Origin: Branchipolynoe longqiensis
Taxonomy: Eukaryota > Annelida > Polychaeta > Phyllodocida > Polynoidae
Assembly: GCA_030323885.1 (NCBI GenBank)
Contig: CM059192.1
Span: forward strand, 68,088,785-68,152,784
Direction of reading: 5' to 3'
DNA: 64,000 nt
The stretch's first letter is position 1, and the number at the start of each line of letters is the position of its first letter. A model generated the notes under the pieces. The model searched no databases and was not told the origin of the DNA. It was given only the letters and a program-made list of their open reading frames with translations. The position numbers and the translations under genes are program-made. Positions 22,265 to 32,220 of the stretch are shown here, in pieces.

Positions 22265-24975
22265 TAGCGCTCTATTTGTGTGCTGACCGACTGTCGGGCC
22301 CAGTCCTGTCTTCTTGGTTAGCCCACTGCATAACAATCGCTGACCGACTGTTGGTCCCATTCCTGACTGCTTGGTTCGCGCCTGACACAACTAGCACTGA
22401 CTGACTGTCGGGACCAGGTCGGGACCAGTCCTGTCTGCTTGGTTAGCGCACCACATAACAAGTGCTGACCGACTGTCAGTCCCAGTCCTGGCTGCTTGGT
22501 TAGCGCACTGCATAACAATCGCTGACCGACTGTCGGGCCCAGTCCTTTCTGCTTGGTTCGCGCCTGACACAACTAGCACTGACTGACTGTCGGGCCCAGT
22601 CCTGTCTGCTTGGTTAGCGCACTGCATAACAATCGCTGACCGACTGTCAGGCCCAGTCCTGTCTGCTTGGTTAGCCCGCTGCATAACAAGCGCTGACTGA
22701 TTGTCGGGCCCAGCCCTGTCTGACCAGTTAGCGCACCTCATAACAAGTGCCGACCGACTGTCAGGCACAGTCCTGTATGCTTGGTTAGTGCACTGCATAA
22801 TAAGTGTTGACCGACTGTCAGTCCCAGTCCTGTCTGCTTGGTAAGCGCACCACATAACAAGCGCTGACCGACTGTCGGGCCCAGTCCTGTCTGCTTGGTT
22901 AGCACACCGCATAACAAGCGCTGACCGACTGTCTGCCCCAACCCTGTCTGCTTTGTTAGCGCACTACATAGCAATCGCTCACCGACTGTCCGGCCCAGTC
23001 CTGTCTGCTTGGTTAGCGCACTGCATAAAAAGCGCTGACCGACTGTCAGTCCCAGTCATGTCTACTTGGTTAGCGCACCACATAACAAGTGCTGACCGAC
23101 TGTCAGTCCCAGTCCTGTCTGTTTGGTTAGCGCACTGCATAACAAGCGCTGACTGACTGTCGGGCCCAGTCCTGTCTGCTTGGTGAGCGCCTCACATAAC
23201 AAGCGCTGACTGACTGACTGTCGGGACCAGTCCTGTCTGCTTGGTTAGCACACCACATAACAAGCGCTGACTGAATGTCGGGCCCAGTCCTGTCTGCTTG
23301 GTTAGCGTACCGCATAACAAGCGCTGACCGACTGTTAGTCCCAGTCATGTCTGCTTGGTTAGCACACCACATAACATGCACTGACCGACTGTCGGGACCA
23401 GTCCTGTCTGCTTGGTTAGCGCCTCACATAACAAGCGCTGACTGACTGACTGTCAGGACCAGTCCTGTCTGCTTGGTTAGCACACCGCATAACAAGCGCT
23501 GACTGAATGTCGGGCCCAGTCCTGTCTGTTTGGTTAGCGCACCACATAACAAGTGCTGACCGACTGTCAGTCCCAGTCCTGTCTGCTTGGTTAGCGCACC
23601 GCATAACAAGCGCTGACTGACTGTCGGGCCCATTCCTGTTTGCTTGTTTAGAGCCTCCCATAACAAGCGCTGACTGTCGGGAACAGTCCTGTCTGCTTGG
23701 TTAGCACACCACATAACAAGCGCTGACCGACTGTCGGGCCCAGACCTGTCTGCTTGGTTAGCGCACTGCAGAAAAAGCACTGACCGACTGTTAGTCCCAG
23801 TCCTGTCTGCTTGGTTAGCGCACCGCATAACAAGCGCTGACCGACTGTCAGTCCCAGTCATGTCTGCTTGGTTAGCGCGCCACATAACAAGCACTGACCG
23901 ACTGTCGGGACCAGTCCTGTCTGCTTGGTTAGCGCACCACATAACAAGTGCTTACCGAATGTCAGTCCCAGTCCTGTCTGCTTGGTTAGCGCACCGCATA
24001 ACAAGCGCTGACTGACTGTCGGGCCCAGTCCTGTCTGCTTGGTGAGCGCCTCACATAACAAGCGCTGACTGACTTACTGTCGGGACCAGTCCTGTCTGCT
24101 TGGTTAGCACACCGCATGACAAGCGCTGACTGACTGTCGGGGCGCAGTCCTGTCTGCTTGGTTAGCGCACCACATAACAAGTGCTTACCGACTGTCAGTC
24201 CCAGTCCTGTCTGCTTGGTTAGCGCACCGAATAACAAGCGCTCACTGACTGTCGGGCCCAGTCCTGTCTGCTTGGTTAGCGCCTCACATAACAAGCGCTG
24301 ACTGTCGGTCCCAGTCCTGTCTGCTTGGTTAGCACACCGCATAACAAGCGCTGACTGAATGTCGGTCCCAGTCCTGTCTGCTTGGTTAGCGCGCCACATA
24401 ACAAGCACTTACCGACTGTCGGGACCAGTCCTGTCTGCTTGGTTAGCGCACCACATAACAAGTGCTGACCGACTGTCAGTCCCAGTCCTATCTGCTTGGT
24501 TAGCGCACTGCATAACAAGCGCTGACTGACTGTCGGGCCCAGTCCTGTCTGCTTGGTGAGCACCTCACATAACAAGCGCTGACTGACTTACTGTCGGGAC
24601 CAGTCCTGTCTGCTTGGTTAGCACACCGCATAACAAGCGCTGACTGACTGTCGGGTCCAGTCCTGTCTGCTTGGTTAGCGCACCACATAACAAGTGCTTA
24701 CCGACTGTCAGTCCCAGTCCTGTCTGCTTGGTTAGCGCACCGCATAACAAGTGCTGACTGGCTGTCGGGCCCAGTCCTGTCTGCTTGGTTAGCGCCTCAC
24801 ATAACAAGTGCTGACTGTCGGTCCCAGTCCTGTCTGCTTGGTTAGCACACCGCATAACAAGCGCTGACTGAATGTCGGTCCCAGTCCTGTCTGCTTGGTT
24901 AGCGCACCGCATAACAAGCGCTGACCGACTGTTGGGACCAGTTCTGTCTGCTTGGTTAGCGCACCACAGGACAAT
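22265..24975 (+). repeat. 57-bp minisatellite array, about 47 units, with higher-order repeat
   Basis: The unit contains GCTGACCGACTGTCGGGCCC, AGTCCTGTCTGCTTGGTTAG and CGCACCGCATAACAAG. Because 57 is 19 codons, all minus frames stay open for long stretches, giving peptides with a 19-residue period. Diagnostic variants recur at about 514 bp (for example GTGAGC at 24043 and 24557, and GCACACCGCAT at 24107 and 24621), so a nine-unit block was itself duplicated. The left boundary is gradual. Confidence 0.9.
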
Positions 24976-25222
24976 CGCCCGGGAGTCGTGTGCAAGACTA
25001 TGGTCGGGTATTTATGTGATTCATGAAGAGAGCCGCTCATGCTGTTATGAGTGGGGCGCTCTCTACTGCTCACCATCACCCATGAAGCCACCCTGGTCGG
25101 GGCCGATTTGTCTTCAGTGCTTAGTAAGCCATGGGTGATGATTCTCATTATATGTTTTTTGTTAAAGCTCAGCACCCAACTGTTTTCCGGTGTTAATAAT
25201 GCAGTGTATAGATATAGGCGTC

Positions 25223-25225
<3 letters not shown>
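24976..25225. other. Spacer between satellite and microsatellite
   Basis: No gene is seen. A short inverted pair, CATCACCCATG near 25073 and CATGGGTGATG near 25130, lies about 50 bp apart. Confidence 0.4.
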
Positions 25226-25226
<1 letters not shown>

Positions 25227-25307
<81 letters not shown>

Positions 25308-25340
25308 GTCATTATTATTATTGTCATTATTATTATCTGT
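25227..25340 (+). repeat. (TTA)n microsatellite
   Basis: About 35 TTA/ATT triplets with a few TTG TCA interruptions at the right end. Poly-Leu, poly-Tyr or poly-Asn frames here are by-products. Confidence 0.95.
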
Positions 25341-25615
25341 TTGATGCATTGGTGGAAATTGTTAGCGATGGGTTGATGCAGCGTGACTGAATGGTCGGCG
25401 GTTTGTTGAGGAGTCCCGCCCCTTCCCGAGGAGACCCCCCCTCACTAACATCTTGCCGTGTTAAATCCCCCGGCGGTGCGCGCGCAGCGCGGTTCCACCA
25501 CTGTTTGTGAGACGCCGCCGGGTTTTACTAAATGCACGCCGCACATTTCATTGACAGGGGCTGCGTCTAGCCAACTATTGATCCGAGAAAATTAAATATA
25601 GCCCGCCTGATCCTG

Positions 25616-25950
25616 CTGGGGAGGGGTGTTCGGGGGAGGGAGGGGGGCGGCTCGTGTTAATGGTCTGTGTGTGCTGTTGGGGTGGTGGTGGTTGTAACAC
25701 GGCCCCTGCGGAGGGGGGGTGATGGGGAAAGTGAGTGAAGTGAGGGGTGGGAGATGTGGAGTGGCAGGTGTGGGGTGTGGTTTGTTTTTTTCTTCTTTTC
25801 TTGGTCCGGGTGCGAGACGTCGTGGAGTGCTCTGGTGGACTTCTGGATTCTTCTGGGGGAGGGGTGTGCGCGGGAGGGAGGGGGGCGGCTCGTGTTAATG
25901 GTCTGTGTGTGCTGTTGGGGTGGTGGTGGTTGTAACACGGCCCCTGCGGA
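25616..25950. repeat. Pair of about 95-bp direct repeats in GC-rich DNA
   Basis: About 25616-25713 and 25852-25949 share a block including GGAGGGAGGGGGGCGGCTCG and ending GTAACACGGCCCCTGCGGA. The copies are 236 bp apart, and the second is followed by AATAAA (25951-25956). The arrangement resembles split direct repeats of a YR retroelement, but no attached ORF is recognisable on either side. Confidence 0.5.
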
Positions 25951-26312
25951 ATAAAGGAGGCAGGCAGGGTGGGAGATGGAGGCAGGGTGAGGCTTCTTAG
26001 CGGGCCGTCGAACGTCATGGCGTCCTAACGTGAACGCCGGAGACGCCGGGGACGCGCGGTCCACTCCGCCATGATTAAATTGACCGGCCAACTGTTCATG
26101 GCCGGCTTCATAGCAAGTTTTGTTTTCAAGTGTTTTTTTTAACGCTATATTGCCAGTAGCAAAAACAGACTGTTTTTGTTTAGTTGCGTTGGTTTTTGTT
26201 GTTTTGTTTACCATGGTTCATGGCAGTTATTTCTTAGTAAAGCATGTGCCGATTATATGCGCACGTAGTGCGTGTGTGGGAAGAGGTGTAGTGGGGTGGG
26301 GTACGTGGTGGG

Positions 26313-26812
26313 NNNNNNNNNNNNNNNNNNNNNNNNNNNNNNNNNNNNNNNNNNNNNNNNNNNNNNNNNNNNNNNNNNNNNNNNNNNNNNNNNNNNNNNN
26401 NNNNNNNNNNNNNNNNNNNNNNNNNNNNNNNNNNNNNNNNNNNNNNNNNNNNNNNNNNNNNNNNNNNNNNNNNNNNNNNNNNNNNNNNNNNNNNNNNNNN
26501 NNNNNNNNNNNNNNNNNNNNNNNNNNNNNNNNNNNNNNNNNNNNNNNNNNNNNNNNNNNNNNNNNNNNNNNNNNNNNNNNNNNNNNNNNNNNNNNNNNNN
26601 NNNNNNNNNNNNNNNNNNNNNNNNNNNNNNNNNNNNNNNNNNNNNNNNNNNNNNNNNNNNNNNNNNNNNNNNNNNNNNNNNNNNNNNNNNNNNNNNNNNN
26701 NNNNNNNNNNNNNNNNNNNNNNNNNNNNNNNNNNNNNNNNNNNNNNNNNNNNNNNNNNNNNNNNNNNNNNNNNNNNNNNNNNNNNNNNNNNNNNNNNNNN
26801 NNNNNNNNNNNN
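26313..26812. other. Assembly gap (500 N)
   Basis: A run of exactly 500 undetermined bases, a common placeholder for a gap of unknown size. It interrupts the 5' part of the following retroelement. Confidence 0.99.
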
Positions 26813-26813
26813 A

Positions 26814-27407
26814 TTAGATGCAACACCCATCCTCCGCAAGCCTAAAGGTATGAAGCTGATTCCTCACCTGTTCATTACTAGAGGCGATAGTTTTAGAAAG
26901 CTCTCCTCAGGTGAGACGACAATGGCCGAATATTTTCTTGCGCTACGTCAGTTAGCGGTAGAACCCTCATTCCCTGATGCCTAGTGGCCTCCGCTCCTAA
27001 GGCATGAAGAAGAACTAGCAAGAATGGCGGTTACTTGGGACCTGCCATTTTGTCGTCGATGGTCAGAACGCGTGTTCCAGCTCGTAGAAAATGGTCGCCT
27101 CAGGATAAAAGATATGCAGAGGGATATGTGTGCAGATGCCATGAAGGCGTCACAGGCGAGAACTGTGTATGTCCCTACTCAAGTTTGCATGGCTGCCGCA
27201 GCCGGAGCCCCACCCCAACTAGCTGTGACACCGATAAACTCTCGAGAGGAACACAACAAGGAAACAGATGGCAAAGCATGTTGGAATTGGAACTGGGGGA
27301 AAGATTGTGGATTCGAGGAGTCCCACGGTGTCGCTCCAAACCGCTATCAACATATTTGTGCTTGGTGCGCATATCGGTTTAGGTGGGTTTTGGTTCATAA
27401 GGAGTAG
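26814..27407 (+). pseudogene. Gag-like region with Cys/His cluster, interrupted by one stop
   Basis: The frame runs from the gap edge with a single in-frame TAG (26982-26984). It aligns with the intact Gag-like protein at 14836-16032: a block ending GETTMAEYFLALRQL corresponds to GEATKDEYTLALLTL there, and RRWSERVFQLVENGRL corresponds to RRYSETVFTWIADGRL. The zinc cluster reads C-x8-C-x5-H-x8-H-x-C-x2-C-x9-H, and the stop falls before the final Cys. The shared layout links all three Gag copies in the window. Confidence 0.7.
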
Positions 27408-27498
27408 GACTGTCTTAAGAAAAGAAAATTCTTGGATAGGAAGCCGGCAGCAGAGACCTTGGCAACTCAGCCAGTAAGTCATGTGACTTATTGATACG

Positions 27499-27846
27499 GT
27501 GTTAGCCACGCCCCCTGGCCTGCCTGTAGTTGCTGAGCATCACATGGCTACATGCCAAGCCACGCCTTCCCCAGTTGCCGGTGGCCCCGTGCCACGATTC
27601 GGCTTTCAGTTACCCATGCCTCAACAGCACTGGTCAAGCCCCAGCACTGTTCCCTCCCACCCGCACCCACTCCTCCCTCAACCACCAATCATTACACAAC
27701 TTCCTACTTTAACACCTCCTACACTGGCCCTCTGCTTTCCTGCTCTGGTGGCGCCTCTCCCAAGCCCACCTGTTCTGTTTGAGCCAATCGTGCCTGCCGA
27801 TTTAGTTCTTGCAATTCCTGATGTAATGTTCGATTGGTTTGAGTGA
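27499..27846 (+). pseudogene. Pro-rich linker frame of the retroelement
   Basis: An open frame of 115 codons rich in Pro, Leu and Ser (for example PPIITQLPTLTPPTLALC) lies between gag and reverse transcriptase. Its position and composition match the Pro-rich tail after the zinc cluster in the other two elements. No catalytic motif is visible. Confidence 0.5.
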
Positions 27847-28960
27847 GGAGATGATGCTAGATAGTGGGACGGGACAGTCTGATGCTGCGGTTATGCCACT
27901 GCCATCACCGTTATTATTTAGGCCGGCTCTTGATGCTTTCTGGCCTGTATCAGCAAATTATGACTGGGTTGCATCGAATACATATTGTAAAATTTATTTA
28001 GTAGTCAGAGCCACGGCGCTTCCGAACTATTTAGAAGCGCGTATTCCAGTTCCCTCTGACTTGGTTATCCCTGCTTGGAGATCTCTTATGACGGATTATC
28101 CAGATACATTATTAGTAGACCATTTAGAGTTTGGCTGCCCCTTGGATTACACCTCGACAGCTATTCCGGTTCCTACTTTAATTAATCATACACCGGCTGC
28201 TAGTTCCGACCCTCATATTTGTTCCTATTTAACTAAAGATTTAGAAATGGGAGCACTGATAGGTCCCTTTCCTCAGCTTCCATTTCAACCTTGGTGTCAG
28301 GTGAGTCCGTTAATGACCAGACCAAAAAAGAATTCTAATAAGAGAAGAGTTATTATTGACCTTAATTTTCCGCAAGGGAGAAGTGTGAACGCAGGGATTC
28401 GTAAAGGACTTTATCAAGGTCGCTCATTTAATTGCTCTCTTCCTTCCATAGCAACTGTTACTGATAGCTACAAATTTGTCTGCTCTCAGCTCCTTTGTTG
28501 GGAATAACCTAGAATAGTCAGTTTTTCATAGATATTGCGCCGCTGTTCAGGTGCCGCACTTCGGCCTTAGCCTGTGCTAGGACTACCAGAGCGATAGTCT
28601 GGCTGCCGTGGAAAGAAGGATACTTTGCCTTATGTTATCTGGATGATTTTGTTGGGCTAGAAATTTCACAAGAGAAGGCGGCCACAGCCTATGGGAGATT
28701 CATCGAGATTGCAAGGATTCTAGGATGAGCATTAGCGGTAGAGAAGTGTTCTCCCGTTAGTTTGCTAGTCTGGCTAGGCTTTGCAATAAATATGCTAGAT
28801 ATGTCAGTCTGTATTCCACATGAGAAATTAGATGTACTACAGGAGTGTTGTTATGGTTGCTTCTCGGAAACAGAGTCTGGCGGAGAAATTGCATCATATT
28901 TCGAAATGTGTAAAGCCGGCAGCATGATTTACGAACAGGGTGCTAGCAGCTCTCCGAGCA
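27839..28960 (+). pseudogene. Reverse transcriptase of the DIRS-like element, deleted
   Basis: The N-terminal part is well kept: GPFPQLPFQPWCQVSPLM, then KRRVIIDLNFPQGRSVN, the finger-domain signature of DIRS-type reverse transcriptases. The frame ends near 28507. A short FFIDIA block (motif A-like Asp) is followed almost at once by LCYLDDFVGLE (motif C, catalytic Asp-Asp, near 28641), so much of the palm between them is missing, and several frameshifts follow. The enzyme cannot be active. Confidence 0.8.
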
Positions 28961-28984
28961 GCCCCATTTCTAGGTTCCCATCCT

Positions 28985-29430
28985 CTTAGTCCAGAACTTC
29001 TCTTAGATCTTGAGTGGTTTGAGCAGTTCGTTCATTTAACTCACGACTACTCCTCCCCTCATGCCCTAGAGCACCTTGGGTTATTGAGTGTGATGCTACC
29101 CTCTCAGCGGCGGGAGGGTTCTCACCCACAGCTTTCTATGCAGCACAGTTCCCATACCATGTTCGTGAGTTAAACCTTCCAATTGCCCAGCTTGAAGCAT
29201 TGAACTTAATCCATGCAGCCTCTGCTCTCCTTCCCCCTGATCCCTGTAATTTTGTAATTACGGTAAATACTGATAATCTCCCGTCACAGCAGGTCCTCTC
29301 CTCAGGGAAGGGTAAAGAAAAGATATTATGTGCACGTCAACTATGGTTAATTGCAGCGTCATGTAATTGTGAACTTGAGATCATACATAAGCCGGGTAAA
29401 GATTTAATTTTAGCGGATGTAAGAAGATGA
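28985..29430 (+). pseudogene. RNase H domain of the DIRS-like element
   Basis: The block opens with LLDLEWFEQFVHLT. A frameshift near 29090 leads to DATLSAAGGF (first catalytic Asp), then QLEALN (catalytic Glu) and TVNTDN (third Asp). It ends at LADVRR and a stop. The spacing fits the RNase H that follows reverse transcriptase in YR retroelements. Confidence 0.7.
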
Positions 29431-29529
29431 AGCTCTCAGAAATAACAGTAACCCTGGATCGAAACATACTCGATTTTAACCTGTAATTCAATTCAGCCTG
29501 GAAGATAGTACTGTTTCTGCCCCTATCTT

Positions 29530-30275
29530 CCAGTATACACGTTGAGCCACCACACTAGGCTACTGACCGCCTACAAGTCAGCACTGGCGTCCCGCACATG
29601 GCAAAATAAGTGCGCTCATCTGAACCGATACCTTCAGTTCTGTCAGGCACACGGTGTGTCCCTGGCTTTCCCATCCACCTATGACATGCTCTCATTCCTC
29701 ATGTTCCTGTCCTCCTCCCTCCGCTCTCCGGGGGCTGTATTTAATTACTTTAGTTCTGTTCAACTCTGGGTATGTTCGTATCCGGGAACACATGAAGTAT
29801 TTAAAGCATACAAGAATTCTGTCATGAAGCGTGCAATTATGAAATCCTCCTCTCATCGGGTGAATAAAGCTCCTGCCCTCTCGCCATCTGATCTGAGAAG
29901 TATTGTAGGCTGACTTTCCCTCCTACAGGATCCACCCCTAGCGTGCATAGCAGCCCTAGTCATCGGATACTTGACCCTACTCCGACAAAGTAACCTGGTC
30001 TCGTCCGATCCACCCTCTCCCCATGTCCTCCGGTTTAAGGACTCAGAACTCAGGTCTCGAACTCAGTCTTCTATGTCAAAGTTTGTTCGACAAAAACCAG
30101 CGCTTCCACTGCCTGTCCAGTCCTGTTCAGACTCCCACGTATTCATTCCTCGGTCTGCTGCAACCTCCGACCTCCTGCAAGCAGGGACCTGGAAGGGTAA
30201 GGCAGTCCGTGCCTACCTGTCTGTACTGCCCGTAAGAGAGGCCCCCATCAGCGCTCGCTATTTTATTGGGTGAGC
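29530..30275 (+). pseudogene. Tyrosine recombinase of the DIRS-like element, deleted
   Basis: An N-terminal core-binding region (TWQNKCAHLNRYLQFCQ, DMLSFLMFLSS) is followed by a frame break and then VIGYLTLLRQSNLVSSD, containing the first catalytic Arg typical of DIRS recombinases. The C-terminal end keeps GTWKGKAVRAYL, where the Tyr would be the nucleophile, but the expected His-x-x-Arg box just before it is missing. The ORF is therefore internally deleted. Confidence 0.7.
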
Positions 30276-30479
30276 GCTGATTTCTGCCTTCATCCAGCTC
30301 ATCCAGCTGTTTCTGAGATGATTACACACATACCGAATATACTGACATGCCCGTGTCGGCACTTGAACTGAAGGGTCCTAGTAACCTGCTTGATTATCCT
30401 GCTTCAGGCTATGGTTTGATTATTCTACTTGATTAAACCTTTCAAAGTTATATCCTTTCCTCTGTTGTCTGTGCCGAGT

Positions 30480-31330
30480 GAAGCAAATTAAGATATTAAT
30501 CTTTTATCGAGCATTGCATTTACATCAATATAATCAGCACATCTTATGCCATGTGCATTTAGATTTAGAAAAATCTGGGCACTCAGGCTAGTGTTAGAGC
30601 CAGAGTCAGTTTTACTTAATTTATTCATGTTTTTATTTATATCCTATGGTTAATGACCTGTAGAAATAGAAAATGAGTAGGGTTAATCAGATATTGGTTA
30701 TATATTTCTTTGAAACAAGTTTTTGTTGACACATTTGACATTTTAATATTTAGAACAAGAATTACTTATGGCTAATCAATGGTGATGTAAACAGCGGCCT
30801 GTAAAGTGGCTGAAATTGTATGTTTCTTATTATATTGCATCCTTCCGTCCATGTTTGTGCCAAATTGTTATGTATTTCTATTAATTTTGAATAAAATGGG
30901 AGTTTTGCCCTACGCATATCGGCAAACTCAATGGCTGTACACCTTTGCTTTGCTCCCAACGCCGTTTTCAGCGGACCAGACAGGATGGCCGAATGAGCTA
31001 GAGCGTCCGTCTCCCATGCTGGTAGGTCGTGGGTTCGAACCCTGGTCGAGTCAAACCAATGACTTAGAAATTGATACTTGTCGCTTCCTAGCCAGGTGCT
31101 TGGCATTATTAGGACAGTGTCAGGATTATGTGACTGAGTGGGATACCAGGTCATTGTGCCGATGGCCTGGTTTCCCAGTGGGACAGCACTATAGTCGCCT
31201 TGAGTGCGCACTGTCACAAATCGGTAGCCGTCCTGATATGACCTTAGATGTTGCTAGGACGTAAAACAACAACAAACAAACAAACCGTTTTCAGCACATG
31301 CACACTCAGAGCCGTGAATATCTCGTCTAT
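30480..31330 (-). mobile_element. Dispersed element, copy 2, interrupted by a SINE
   Basis: The reverse complement of 21075-21660 is recognisable across this segment (GATGTAAATGCAATGCTCGA, AACCCTACTCATTTTC, TTGAGTTTGCCGATATGCG). A family A SINE has inserted at CCGTTTTCAGC. The element carries no ORF. Confidence 0.65.
30974..31285 (+). mobile_element. Young family A SINE with target-site duplication
   Basis: Intact head (GACAGGATGGCCGAATGAGC), B box GTGGGTTCGAACCC and a CAAACAAACAAAC tail. The 11-bp direct repeat CCGTTTTCAGC flanks it. The related uninterrupted element at 21.1 kb has a single copy of that site, showing the state before insertion. Confidence 0.9.
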
Positions 31331-31414
31331 TATGTCCTCTTCGAGACAACCAAAAGCTGTGACCCAAAATCCATATTTTGGACTTCAACTTCAAGCTTTC
31401 ATATATTTTGTAAT

Positions 31415-31580
31415 AAAAGTCTTTAAGATACTGGAAAGTCTTTAAAAGTCCTGAACTTTGTTTGTCCCATTTCAAGGCATTGAAAAACCTTGCATTTACC
31501 TATTTTGGGTAATTAGTCTTGGAAAGCCTTGAATTCCATTAAACTCTCCCCACTAATCTAAATTAGTCTGAAATCGCCAG
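31415..31580. repeat. Dispersed 'CCTTGAA' repeat, copy 2
   Basis: Contains TTTAAAAGTCCTGAACTTTG, CCCATTTCAAGGC and AGCCTTGAATTCCATTAAAC, as in the copy at 17405. Confidence 0.65.
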
Positions 31581-31954
31581 ATTCTTTTGTAAAATGCATT
31601 AAAAACGCAGTGAAAACTTTACATCATGGTTGTAACCTGCATTAATTATGGCAAAGCATTACGCGTGTTTCAATGTTACAATTTTCTAGGTACTCTGTTC
31701 TACTCTCAAGTCAAGTGGTTGAAACCTCCTAAAATTACACATAGTTACTCCTAATGATTACTTTTCAAAACCTCTCTATGATATTTATTCTAAAAATTAT
31801 ATTTACATTCACTTGTGTCACAACGAATCATGCATGGTGCTCTCCACATCATACCCTCACTGGGGTCCTAACTGCTTCTCTTCTACTTGTGCCTTAAAAT
31901 TGGATGTAAGTGGAACACAACAAAAACAAGCCTAATTGCGATATGCTGTAATAT

Positions 31955-31988
31955 ATTTCTTATTTTACCTCTGATTCCCCTTATTCAG
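31955..31988 (+). promoter_or_regulatory. 3' splice site upstream of the PRPF31 start codon
   Basis: A pyrimidine-rich stretch ending TTCCCCTTATTCAG precedes the 64-base leader of the first coding exon. It implies either an upstream non-coding exon or trans-splicing of a leader RNA at this acceptor. Confidence 0.55.
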
Positions 31989-32052
31989 GACCAGCATTGA
32001 AGAACCCATAATAATCTAACATCACCGCCGTGGTTACTAGACTGGCCACAAC

Positions 32053-32220
32053 ATGTCTTTGGCCGACGAGCTGTTGGCTGACCTGGAGGATATGGGTGAT
32101 GGAGAGGCAGATGTGGATGAACCTGAGGATGTCCCTGAGGTGCTTACTGATGTACCTATGGATGCAGATGTTCTCCAAAAGTCAGTCAGGAACATTGCAA
32201 AACTACTCGACAGCATTGAG
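32053..32220 (+). CDS. PRPF31: PRPF31 coding exon 1
   Basis: Encodes residues 1-56, from the ATG in ACAACATG to SIE before GTAAGT. It is acidic after the conserved MSLADELLADLE start and ends in phase 0. Confidence 0.95.

Larger units (their letters stand above)
26814..30480 (+). mobile_element. Decayed DIRS/Ngaro-like YR retrotransposon
   Basis: In order: gag remnant with zinc cluster, Pro-rich linker, reverse transcriptase, RNase H and tyrosine recombinase, all on the plus strand. This order and the replacement of a DDE integrase by a YR protein define the DIRS order. The 5' end is lost in the N gap. The 3' boundary (about 30480) is set by the start of another repeat copy. Stops, frameshifts and deletions in every domain show the copy is dead. 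Confidence 0.8.

Noticed and set aside
22265..24975. CRISPR-like array or repetitive protein gene
   Set aside because: There are no unique spacers between repeats; it is a head-to-tail 57-bp satellite in an animal genome. Open frames result from the period of 19 codons and are broken by units of other length.
25190..25390. Poly-Tyr, poly-Leu and poly-Asn frames
   Set aside because: They are the three translations of a (TTA)n microsatellite.
26120..26845. Open frames across the N gap
   Set aside because: They consist mostly of undetermined residues and carry no information.
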